Assembly: GCF_014650595.1 (NCBI RefSeq)
Contig: NZ_BMVG01000008.1
Location: 124,001 to 188,000, forward strand
Source of the DNA: Streptomyces alanosinicus
GTDB taxonomy: Bacteria > Actinomycetota > Actinomycetes > Streptomycetales > Streptomycetaceae
Reading direction: 5' to 3'
Length of the DNA stretch: 64,000 nt
Shown piece by piece: positions 1-6,988 of the stretch. The stretch's first letter is position 1. Each line of letters starts with the position of its first letter. The notes beneath the pieces are model-generated. The model made no database searches and was not told the origin of the DNA. It saw only the letters and a program-made list of their open reading frames with translations. The position numbers and the translations under genes are program-made.

Positions 1-349
1 CGGCGGCGAAGGCCAGCGCGAAGCCGACCGCCAGCATGCCGGCGACGGCGCTCCAGGTCCGCACCGACAGGTAGGTGCCGACGACGACCAGCAGCCAGCA
101 CACCGGCAGCAGGCGCAGCACGGTCGCCGCTCGCTGCCGCCCGGTGCCCGGGATCTTGGCGAGCCCGCCGACCGCCACGGCGGCGAACAGCGCGTAGGTG
201 GCCGCGACGGGGCGGTCGAGGCCGTAGCGGAACAGGTAGAAGCCGGCCGCCGCGACCAGCGTCACGCGCAGTGCCCGTCGGCCCGAGCCGGCGTGGTCCG
301 CCGCGAACCGGCGGACCGGGACACGACCCACCCCTCCAGAATCGCCCAC
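1..349 (-). CDS. FUSC-like membrane protein, N-terminal part (runs off window)
   Basis: This is the beginning of a minus-strand gene that leaves the window at base 1. About 116 residues are visible: a short basic start, then hydrophobic stretches (around VTLVAAAGFYLF, AATYALFAAVAV, LLPVCWLLVVVGTYL and AVAGMLAVGFALAF) that look like closely spaced transmembrane helices. The pattern resembles the N-terminus of FUSC / aromatic-acid-exporter-type proteins, which pair such a helix bundle with a cytoplasmic domain. The GTG at 349 has no clear ribosome site. A second in-frame GTG at 331 sits directly after GGAGGG, too close for normal spacing. The start and the family are therefore tentative. Confidence 0.5.
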   Translation of the reverse strand, partial: MGDSGGVGRVPVRRFAADHAGSGRRALRVTLVAAAGFYLFRYGLDRPVAATYALFAAVAVGGLAKIPGTGRQRAATVLRLLPVCWLLVVVGTYLSVRTWSAVAGMLAVGFALAFAA

Positions 350-421
350 CGGCGAAGGCCCGGCACGCCGCCGGCGGGCCGGCCTCGCGGCGCCGCTCCC
401 GGAGGCGGGCCGGGCGAGGCG

Positions 422-1279
422 TCAGCCCAGAGTGAAGCGGATCGGCGTGCCCGCCGCGGCCTGGGCCGCCGCCGCCAGCGCGGGCTCGGGGACGACGCCG
501 ATCACCGGATAGCCGCCGGTCGTCGGGTGGTCGTGCAGAAACACCACCGGGCGCCCGTCCGGTGGTACCTGCACGGCCCCGAGGACCATGCCCTCGCTCG
601 GCAGCTCGCCGGTCCGGACGCGCTCCAGGGACGGCCCTTCGGTGCGCAGGCCGATGCGGTTGCTGTGCTGCGACACGCGGTAGGTCGCCGAGGCGAGGGT
701 GCGCAGCGCGGCGGGAGTGAACCACTCGGTGCGGGGTCCGGGGCGGAGCGGCAGGGTCAGTTCGGCGGGCGGCGCGGGCCAGGGGGCGGCCGCGGGCAGC
801 GCCGGTCGCGGGGCGGGCGGGCCCAGCGGGAGGACGTCGCCGTCGCGCAGGGGCGCCGGGCCGAGCCCGGAGAGCAGGTCCGTCGACCGGCTGCCGAGGA
901 CCGGTTCGACGGCGATGCCGCCGGCGACGGCCACGTACGAGCGCACGCCCGCCGTCACCCCGCCCACCCCGAGGACGGCGCCCGCGGGCACCCGTACGGG
1001 CCCGCCCCAGGCCGCCGGCCGCCCGTCCACCGTGACAGGGCAGGACGCACCGCCGACCACAACGGTCACGGTGCGGTCGGGGCGCAGGGCGCAGCCGGTC
1101 AGGGTGGTCTCCAGGACGGCGGCATCAGGGGGGTTGCCGAGGAGCCGGTTGGCCAGGGCCATGGCCGGGGCGTCCAGGGCGCCGGAGCGGGGAACGCCCA
1201 GGTGGGCGTGGCCGGGCCGGCCGCGGTCCTGGACCGTGGTGAGGGCGCCGGAACGTACGACCGTGAGCTTGGCGGTCAT
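422..1279 (-). CDS. pxpC: 5-oxoprolinase subunit C (biotin-dependent carboxyltransferase-like family)
   Basis: A 285-residue protein of the PxpC/KipA family (allophanate hydrolase subunit 2-like). With PxpA and PxpB it forms the ATP-dependent 5-oxoprolinase that opens 5-oxoproline to glutamate in the cytoplasm. The family opening is visible near residues 8-30 (GALTTVQDRGRPGHAHLGVP), followed by RSGALDAPAMALANRLLGN, and the substrate-pocket stretch VFLHDHPTTGGYPVIG lies near the C-terminus. The ATG at 1279 overlaps the pxpB stop in an ATGA, so translation is probably coupled. A longer reading from 1357 would run through pxpB and starts with unstructured residues, so it is rejected. It is the last gene of pxpA-pxpB-pxpC. 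Confidence 0.92.
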   Translation of the reverse strand: MTAKLTVVRSGALTTVQDRGRPGHAHLGVPRSGALDAPAMALANRLLGNPPDAAVLETTLTGCALRPDRTVTVVVGGASCPVTVDGRPAAWGGPVRVPAGAVLGVGGVTAGVRSYVAVAGGIAVEPVLGSRSTDLLSGLGPAPLRDGDVLPLGPPAPRPALPAAAPWPAPPAELTLPLRPGPRTEWFTPAALRTLASATYRVSQHSNRIGLRTEGPSLERVRTGELPSEGMVLGAVQVPPDGRPVVFLHDHPTTGGYPVIGVVPEPALAAAAQAAAGTPIRFTLG

Positions 1280-1947
1280 GGTGTGCCGCCCTCGGCCACG
1301 AACCGCACGCGCGTGCCCGGTGTGAGGAGGGCCGGTTCCTCTTTGCCCAGGTCCCACAGGGGTGTCGGATCCGGCATGGTGCCGATCAGCTGCCAGCCAC
1401 CGGGGGTGGCGCGGGGGTAGACCGCGCTGTAGGGACCGGCGAGCGCGAGCGCGCCGGCCGGGACCCGGGTGCGGGGTGTGTCACGGCGCGGCACGTGCAG
1501 TTCCGGGGGCAGACCCGTGAGGTAGCCGAAGCCGGGGGCGAAGCCGCAGAAGGCGACACGGTAGGGGTAGGAGGAGTGCCGGGCGGCGACTTCCTCGGCG
1601 CGGACGCCCCACAGGGCGGCCACCCGGGCCAGGTCCGGTCCGTCGTACCGCACAGGGATCTCGACGGCTGCCCCTTCGTCGGCGGTGCGAGGGGGCACGT
1701 CCCAGCCGGCGATCCGGCGGGCCAGTTCCTCCGGCCGGGCCACGCCGTCGAGGAGCACGGTCCGCGCGCCCGGCACGATGTCCTCGACCGGGGGCAGGGT
1801 GCCCGCGGCGCGCCGCCGCAGGAGTTCCGCGTGGAAGGCCGCGGTGCGTTCGGCGTCCGGCAGTTCGACCAGCAGTGCGTGCCGCCCGGCGGGGCGCACC
1901 TGGGCGGACGGGCTCTGTATCGCCTGCGCGAACCGGCTCGGTGTCAT
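1276..1947 (-). CDS. pxpB: 5-oxoprolinase subunit B (KipI family)
   Basis: A 223-residue PxpB/KipI-type protein (allophanate hydrolase subunit 1-like), which partners PxpC in the oxoprolinase. Family signatures seen are VEIPVRYDGPDLARVA, the Phe/Gly-rich segment FCGFAPGFGYLTGLP, then VPRRDTPRTRVPAGAL and GGWQLIGTMP near the C-terminus. The ATG at 1947 overlaps the pxpA stop (ATGA), the same coupling as at the next junction. In Bacillus, KipI-type proteins were first described as kinase inhibitors, but the complete pxpABC set here points to oxoprolinase. A longer start at 2040 gives an Arg/Gly-rich non-homologous leader and is not used. Confidence 0.92.
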   Translation of the reverse strand: MTPSRFAQAIQSPSAQVRPAGRHALLVELPDAERTAAFHAELLRRRAAGTLPPVEDIVPGARTVLLDGVARPEELARRIAGWDVPPRTADEGAAVEIPVRYDGPDLARVAALWGVRAEEVAARHSSYPYRVAFCGFAPGFGYLTGLPPELHVPRRDTPRTRVPAGALALAGPYSAVYPRATPGGWQLIGTMPDPTPLWDLGKEEPALLTPGTRVRFVAEGGTP

Positions 1948-2696
1948 GCGAAGGCCCCGACCTCGACCCCGGCCGCCACGAGGGCCTCGCGGACCCGCGC
2001 CGCGATCCGGGCGGCGCCCGGTGTGTCGCCGTGGACGCACAGGGAGCGGGCGGCCACCGGGACGGTCGTACCGTCCACGGCCTCGACCGCGCCCTCCACC
2101 GCGAACGCCCGGGCGCGCCGGACCACCGCGTCCGCGTCGGTCACCACGGCGCCCGGCTCGCGGCGCGGCAGGAGGGTGCCGGCCGGGGTGTAGGCACGGT
2201 CCGCGAAGGCCTCCGGTACGGCGGTCAGGCCTGCCTCTTCGGCGGCGGCGAGCAGCCTCGACCCGGGCAGGCCGAGCACCGGCAGGGCTCCGCCGGCCAG
2301 GGTCACGCCGGACACCACGGCCGCGGCCTGCCCGGCGTCGTGCACGGTGCGGTTGTAGAGCGCGCCGTGCGGCTTGACGTAGGCGACCTCGGCCCCGGCG
2401 GCCTGGGCGAAGACCCGCAGCGCCCCGATCTGGTAGGCGATCTCGGCGGCCAGTTCGTCGGCGGGTACGTCCATGGCGCGGCGGCCGAAGCCGGCCAGGT
2501 CGCGGTAGGAGACCTGCGCACCGATGCGGACCCCGCGCGCGGCGGCGAGGTCGCAGACGCGGCGCATCACGGAGGGGTCGCCCGCGTGGAAGCCGCAGGC
2601 GACATTGGCACTGGTCACGACGGAGAGCAGGGCGTCGTCGTCGGTGAGGGTCCAGCGGCCGAAGCCCTCACCGAGGTCTGCGTTGAGGTCGATCAC
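1944..2696 (-). CDS. pxpA: 5-oxoprolinase subunit A (LamB/YcsF family)
   Basis: A 250-residue LamB/YcsF protein, the PxpA subunit of ATP-dependent 5-oxoprolinase. Family hallmarks are the N-terminal IDLNADLGEGFGRW, SANVACGFHAGDPSVMRR, GAQVSYRDLAGFGRR, and YVKPHGALYNRTV followed by an FADRAYTPAGTLLPR stretch. Family length is about 250 residues, so the gene is complete. The start is GTG at 2696. The predicted -10 box ends only about seven bases upstream and no spaced Shine-Dalgarno sequence is visible, so the transcript may be leaderless. It heads pxpABC and is divergent from the DUF969/DUF979/pcp operon, with paired operators between them. Confidence 0.94.
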   Translation of the reverse strand: MIDLNADLGEGFGRWTLTDDDALLSVVTSANVACGFHAGDPSVMRRVCDLAAARGVRIGAQVSYRDLAGFGRRAMDVPADELAAEIAYQIGALRVFAQAAGAEVAYVKPHGALYNRTVHDAGQAAAVVSGVTLAGGALPVLGLPGSRLLAAAEEAGLTAVPEAFADRAYTPAGTLLPRREPGAVVTDADAVVRRARAFAVEGAVEAVDGTTVPVAARSLCVHGDTPGAARIAARVREALVAAGVEVGAFA

Positions 2697-2703
2697 CTTT
2701 CGA

Positions 2704-2732
2704 ACTTAATCGATTGTTGAACGATCCGACAA
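2704..2732 (-). promoter_or_regulatory. Predicted pxpA promoter
   Basis: Read on the minus strand: TTGTCG (2732-2727), a 17-bp spacer, then TTAAGT (2709-2704). The first palindromic operator lies inside the spacer, so a bound repressor would block polymerase. The expected transcription start falls at or next to the GTG at 2696, suggesting a leaderless mRNA. This is a prediction from sequence only. Confidence 0.55.
2712..2726. promoter_or_regulatory. Operator 1, palindrome GATTGTTGAACGATC
   Basis: A 15-bp near-palindrome around a central G, differing at one position from operator 2 centred 51 bp downstream (about five helical turns). One copy lies in each predicted divergent promoter, which suggests a single regulator controlling both oxoproline operons. 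The regulator gene is not recognisable next to the site. Confidence 0.6.
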
Positions 2733-2756
2733 GGGACGGATTTTCCGGCCGACCTC

Positions 2757-2786
2757 TTGTTCGATCGTTGAACGATCCTCTAGGGT
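2757..2786 (+). promoter_or_regulatory. Predicted promoter of the DUF969-DUF979-pcp operon
   Basis: TTGTTC at 2757-2762, an 18-bp spacer, then TAGGGT at 2781-2786. The second operator fills most of the spacer. This mirrors the arrangement at the divergent pxpA promoter. Confidence 0.5.
2763..2777. promoter_or_regulatory. Operator 2, palindrome GATCGTTGAACGATC
   Basis: A perfect inverted repeat (GATCGTT-G-AACGATC) inside the predicted plus-strand promoter. It matches operator 1 except for one base. The overlapping GTTCGATCGTTGAAC is also nearly symmetrical, so the bound dimer could sit in one of two registers. Confidence 0.62.
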
Positions 2787-2864
2787 CCCTGCAACCCCCG
2801 CGGATCCGGCCCGCCGGATCCGCGCCGCCCGGGCGTCCCGCCCGCTCACGCCTAAGGCCATCGC

Positions 2865-3584
2865 ATGATCGTTCTCCTCGGCGTGGTCGTGGTGATCCTC
2901 GGATTCGTCACGCGCCGCAACCCCGTCCTCGTGGTGGGCGTCGCCGGTGTCTTCACCGGACTGATCGGCGGGATGAACCCGCCGGAGGTCCTCGCGGCCC
3001 TCGGCCGGTCCTTCGCCGACAGCCGCTCGGTCACCGTCTTCGTCATCGCCCTGCCCGTGATCGGCCTCCTGGAGCGCTACGGCCTGCGGGAACAGGCACG
3101 CAGACTCATCGGCCGGCTCGGCGCGCTCAGCGCCGGCCGGTTCCTCACCGTCTATCTGCTGGTCCGTCAGGTCACCGCGGCGTTCGGCCTCACCAGCATC
3201 TGCGGTCCCGCGCAGACGGTGCGGCCGCTCGTCGCCCCCATGGCCGAGGCCGCCGCCGAGCGCTCGACCGGCGCACCGCTGCCCGAACGCCTCCGGGAGA
3301 GGGTGCGGTCCTATGCCGCGTCGGCCGACACCGTGGGCGTGTTCTTCGGCGAGGACTGTTTCATCGCGATCGGCTCGATCCTCCTGATCACCGGCTTCGT
3401 CGACTCGACGTACCACCGGAACCTGGAGCCGACCCAACTGGCCCTGTGGGCGATACCGCTCGCCGTCTGCGCCCTCCTGATCCACGGCGCCCGGCTGCTG
3501 CTCCTGGACCGCCAGCTGCAGCGGGACATGGCGCTCGCCGCCGCCGAACACGACCTGCCGCTGCCGAAGGGGACCGACAAGTGA
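2865..3584 (+). CDS. DUF969 family membrane protein, putative 5-oxoproline transport component
   Basis: A 239-residue polytopic membrane protein of the DUF969 family. It opens directly with a helix (MIVLLGVVVVILGFVTRRNP). Further helices follow near VTVFVIALPVIGLLERYG, FLTVYLLVRQVTAAFGLTS, IGSILLITGFVDS and ALWAIPLAVCALLIHG. DUF969 and DUF979 genes occur as pairs and are often found beside pcp or pxp genes. The likely role is therefore uptake of 5-oxoproline or a related small acid, but the substrate is inferred from context only. An AAGG ribosome site lies about eight bases before the ATG. It overlaps the next gene in GTGA. Confidence 0.85.
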   Translation: MIVLLGVVVVILGFVTRRNPVLVVGVAGVFTGLIGGMNPPEVLAALGRSFADSRSVTVFVIALPVIGLLERYGLREQARRLIGRLGALSAGRFLTVYLLVRQVTAAFGLTSICGPAQTVRPLVAPMAEAAAERSTGAPLPERLRERVRSYAASADTVGVFFGEDCFIAIGSILLITGFVDSTYHRNLEPTQLALWAIPLAVCALLIHGARLLLLDRQLQRDMALAAAEHDLPLPKGTDK

Positions 3585-4555
3585 TCAAGGTCGAATGGCT
3601 CTACTGGCTGGTGGGGCTCGTCTTCGTCGTCATGGCCGTGCAGATGGCCGCCGACCGCGGCAACCCCAGGCGCTGGACGTCCGCCGCCTTCTGGGGCCTG
3701 CTCGGGCTCACCTTTCCCTACGGCACCGGCGTCGCCGACGCCACCGCGAAGAACGGCGGCTGGACCCTGCCCGCCGAACCGCTCGGCGTCGCCGTCCTCG
3801 CCCTGATCGTGCTGGCCGGATTCAACTTCCTCGGCAAGGGTGTTCCGGTCACGAGTACCCCCGAGGAGCGCGAGGCCTCCGCGACGCGGCTCGGCAGCAA
3901 GCTCTTCGTCCCCGCGCTGACGATCCCGCTCGTCGCCATCGTCTGCGCCTCCGTGCTCGACACGTCCGGCCTGTTCGAGACCGGCAGGGCCACCCTCCTC
4001 GGGCTCGGCGTCGGCTGTGTCACCGCCCTCGTCGTCGGCATGCTGGTCACCGGCGAACGGAAGCTGTCCGTGCCGCTCCACGCCGGGCGTTCCATGCTGG
4101 AGGCGATGGGCTCCGCCCTCCTGCTGCCCCAACTGCTCGCCGTGCTCGGCTCGGTCTTCGCGCTGGCAGGGGTCGGCACCCAGGTCGGCAGGATCATGCA
4201 CGACGTTCTGCCGGACAACTCCAGGTACCTCGCCGTCATCGCGTACTGCGTCGGGATGTTCCTGTTCACCGTGATCATGGGCAACGCGTTCGCCGCGTTC
4301 CCGGTGATGACGGCGGCGATCGGCTGGCCCGTCCTCGTCGAGCAGTTGCACGGCGATCCGCCGGCCGTCCTCGCGCTCGGCATGCTGGCCGGCTTCTCGG
4401 GGACGCTGTGCACACCGATGGCGGCCAACTTCAACATCGTCCCGGCGACCCTGCTCGAACTGAAGGACCAGTACGGCCCCATCAAGGCCCAGATCCCGAC
4501 GGCTCTCCCGCTCCTGGTCTGCGCCACCGTGATCATGGCACTGTTCGCGTTCTGA
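3581..4555 (+). CDS. DUF979 family membrane protein, putative transport partner of DUF969
   Basis: A 324-residue protein with about eight hydrophobic segments, of the DUF979 family that pairs with DUF969. It begins MIKVEWLYWLVGLVFVVMAV. Conserved-looking stretches include FNFLGKGVPVTS, GNAFAAFPVMTAAIG and FSGTLCTPMAANFNIVPA. The GTG start at 3581 overlaps the DUF969 stop (GTGA), so the two are probably made in equal amounts and work together. A much longer reading of the same frame from 2714 runs through DUF969 and lacks homology. Transport of 5-oxoproline is an inference from its position between DUF969 and pcp and opposite pxpABC. Confidence 0.85.
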   Translation: MIKVEWLYWLVGLVFVVMAVQMAADRGNPRRWTSAAFWGLLGLTFPYGTGVADATAKNGGWTLPAEPLGVAVLALIVLAGFNFLGKGVPVTSTPEEREASATRLGSKLFVPALTIPLVAIVCASVLDTSGLFETGRATLLGLGVGCVTALVVGMLVTGERKLSVPLHAGRSMLEAMGSALLLPQLLAVLGSVFALAGVGTQVGRIMHDVLPDNSRYLAVIAYCVGMFLFTVIMGNAFAAFPVMTAAIGWPVLVEQLHGDPPAVLALGMLAGFSGTLCTPMAANFNIVPATLLELKDQYGPIKAQIPTALPLLVCATVIMALFAF

Positions 4556-4614
4556 CCGGGACCCGTCTCTGCTGTGGCCTGTCTCTGCTGTCGTGCTTTC
4601 GGGAAGGAAGTGCC

Positions 4615-5265
4615 ATGACTCGCGTGCTCATCACCGGCTTCGCCCCCTTCGACGGCGAGACGGTCAACCCGTCCTGGCAGGCCGCCTCCCTCGTGGCCGC
4701 CGAGCCGCCCGCCGGGCTCACCGCCACCGCCGTCGAACTCCCCTGTGTCTTCGGCCGGTCCGTCGACGCCCTGCGCGACGCCGTCCGCGAGACGAATGCC
4801 GACCTCGTGCTGTGTCTGGGCCAGGCGGGCGGCCGCCCCGCCGTCACCGTGGAACGCGTCGGCATCAATGTCGACGACGCCCGTATCCCCGACAACACGG
4901 GCAGGCAGCCCGTCGACGAGCCCGTGGTCCCGGGCGGCCCCGCCGCCTACTTCTCCACCCTCCCCGTGAAGGCCTGTGTCGCCGCCCTGCGCGCGGCGGG
5001 GGTCCCGGCGGCGGTCTCCAACACGGCCGGTACGTTCGTCTGCAACCACGTCGCGTACGGCCTCGGCCACCTCATCGCCACCGAGTTCCCGCACGCCCGG
5101 GGCGGTTTCGTCCACGTCCCCTGGGCGCCGGAACAGGTCGTCGACGGCACCGCCCCGGCCCTGGAGCCCGCCACCGTCGCCCACGGACTGCGCGCCCTGC
5201 TGATCGCCGCCGCCCGCACCCCGCCGGGCCACGACCTGAAGGTCACCGAGGGAGCCACCCACTGA
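4615..5265 (+). CDS. pcp: Pyroglutamyl-peptidase I
   Basis: A 216-residue cytosolic cysteine peptidase of family C15 that removes N-terminal 5-oxoproline (pyroglutamate) from peptides. The N-terminal RVLITGFAPFDGETVNPSW is typical. The acidic residue region is VERVGINVDDARIPDN, the nucleophile Cys lies in SNTAGTFVCNHVAYGL, and the His in GGFVHVPWAPEQV. All three catalytic residues therefore appear present. GGAAGGAAG precedes the ATG. It lies 59 bp after DUF979, and its product is the substrate of the divergent PxpABC. The 3' end overlaps the tail of the opposite HD-domain gene by 23 bp. Confidence 0.94.
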   Translation: MTRVLITGFAPFDGETVNPSWQAASLVAAEPPAGLTATAVELPCVFGRSVDALRDAVRETNADLVLCLGQAGGRPAVTVERVGINVDDARIPDNTGRQPVDEPVVPGGPAAYFSTLPVKACVAALRAAGVPAAVSNTAGTFVCNHVAYGLGHLIATEFPHARGGFVHVPWAPEQVVDGTAPALEPATVAHGLRALLIAAARTPPGHDLKVTEGATH

Positions 5266-5808
5266 CGCCTGCGGCCACCCGCTCCGCGACGGGCCGCCAG
5301 GTCTCCGGCGGAGCCACCGTCGACCCCACCGCCTTTCCCGCGTCATCGGCGCGGCGCAGGGCGATCGCCGCTCGGAAGTCGGGGTCCGCCTCGAAGGCGG
5401 CCGTCTCCTGTGGGGTCATGGGGCCGCCCTGGCAGGCGAGCGTGCGGCCGCTCTCGGTGGACAGCTCCAACTCCGGGTCGGCGGCCGCGAGATAGCGTTT
5501 GGCCGGGATGTGCGCGGCGACGAGGCGGGCGACCCTCGGCCCCAGCAGTTCCTCGACCGCCTCCGCGGAGTGCCGCCCGTGTCCTGCCTCGTCGCGGGCA
5601 CCAGAAAGCGGCCGATGTCGTGGACGAGCCCGGCCAGCTGGAGTTCCTCGTCGTCCGGGTGGCTCACGGCGAGCAGGGCGGCCACCTGGAGGCCGTGGTC
5701 GAGGATGTCCACCGGGTCACCGGACCGGTCCGGGGTGTCCCAGACGTCCCCGCATGCGGCCAGCAGGGCCATGAGCGCGTCCACGGACGGTACACGGTCG
5801 TACGTCAT
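5243..5808 (-). pseudogene. HD-domain phosphohydrolase-like gene with a frameshift
   Basis: Two minus-strand reading frames join into one plausible HD-domain protein of about 188 residues. The first part, from the ATG at 5808, reads MTYDRVPSVDALMALL and carries HD-type residues in ILDHGLQVAALLA and LQLAGLVHDIGRFL. At about 5571-5590 the frame changes. In the other frame the homology-like sequence continues RHSAEAVEELLGPRVARLV, then AKRYLAAADPELELSTESG to the stop at 5243. One missing base explains the break. The pattern resembles small HD proteins related to PhnZ or inositol oxygenase, but no substrate can be assigned. It could be a true pseudogene or a sequencing error. Confidence 0.72.
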
Positions 5809-5896
5809 GGGGCCACGCCGCAGCACGGAGTCGTACGGCAGATGACGGCAACCTGGACGCACCGCGCCATGGACCCGGCGACGGGCGCGGGCGGGC

Positions 5897-6697
5897 TCAG
5901 CCGTTCAGCACCCCGCTCATGCTGCTGACCAGGACCGTTTCCTCGGGCTGCGGCTGCTTCACCGACACCGGCGCGCCGAGCCGGGACAGCGCCGTCGTCA
6001 CCTGCACCCTGCCGCCGGCCAGGTTCAGCGTCGTACGGGTCTGCACGAGGCGCCCGCGGCCGTCGACCCAGGCGTCGGCGAAGACCGGCAGGTCGTATCC
6101 GAGGATGTCCCGGGCCTGGTCCAGCTTCGAGCGCACCGCACCGGCCATCCTGAGGGTCAGGGTCCTGTGGTCGAGCATCCCGCGGTAGTGGACAGCCCTG
6201 ACACCCTGGACGGTCTCCACGCCCTCGACGGAGACCCGTCGCAGCGCGGAGATCTGCGTCAGGACATGCTCGGGGTCGTTGACGGGGGCCCGCAGGGCGT
6301 AGTGCGCCTCGGCCCTGTCGAGGCGCATCATGCCCCACATGCCGTCGGCGACTCCGGTGGCGCCTTTGACATAGACCTTGCCGTCCGCGAAGGTCTCGTC
6401 GCTGTGCGGGACACCGCCCCCGGGGAAGTCGACGGCAAGCGTGCCCCGGTGGCGGGCGAAGTCGAACCCGCCGGCGACGGTGAGCGTGTAGGTCTCTGTC
6501 CCGCCCGTGATCTCGATGCGCTCACGCAACCGGGCGGTGGTCGTGCCGGTCCTGGCGACGGCGGCACGCACGGCGGCATCAGGCGCCGGGCCGGACGAGC
6601 CGGCCTTCGGCTTCGCCTGTCCGGCGCCCTCGCCGGTCACGGCACAGCCCGCGCACAGCAGAACGGCGACGACGGCCATGGGCAGGGCACAACGCAT
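5897..6697 (-). CDS. Secreted lipoprotein, LppX/LolA-like fold suspected
   Basis: A 266-residue lipoprotein. The signal sequence MRCALPMAVVAVLLCAGC ends in a lipobox (LCAG before Cys), so the protein should be lipid-anchored outside the membrane. After a short Gly/Pro/Ser linker, the body contains repeated amphipathic strands such as GGTETYTLTVAGGFDFARHR and RGTLAVDFPGGG, then VQGVRAVHYRGMLD. This resembles actinobacterial LolA/LppX-like lipoproteins that hold a lipid in a half-barrel. The ATG at 6697 is chosen because it begins the signal peptide; the ATG ten codons upstream adds an odd leader. It is monocistronic, and function is unknown. Confidence 0.75.
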   Translation of the reverse strand: MRCALPMAVVAVLLCAGCAVTGEGAGQAKPKAGSSGPAPDAAVRAAVARTGTTTARLRERIEITGGTETYTLTVAGGFDFARHRGTLAVDFPGGGVPHSDETFADGKVYVKGATGVADGMWGMMRLDRAEAHYALRAPVNDPEHVLTQISALRRVSVEGVETVQGVRAVHYRGMLDHRTLTLRMAGAVRSKLDQARDILGYDLPVFADAWVDGRGRLVQTRTTLNLAGGRVQVTTALSRLGAPVSVKQPQPEETVLVSSMSGVLNG

Positions 6698-6988
6698 CGG
6701 CTCTCCAGGGAAGTCGTGAATGAGCACTGCGTCAGATGCGTCGTGCGATGCGTCGTCCTGCGTGGCTCGGCACGGGGGCGCCGCCGGTGGTCCTGCCGAC
6801 GCCCCTCACCAGCCGACTTTACTATGACCTTACTGCGCGCCGGCCGAGACCACGGTCATGACGGCCGGTCAGGCCCGCCATGGATGCGCCGCGGATACGG
6901 GGCGAGCGGCGGGTCCTCGCCGACGCAGAGCCGGTGGAAGAGGATGGGGCGGAGAGTTCACCCGTCACGGGAGACGGAAGGGAATCCG

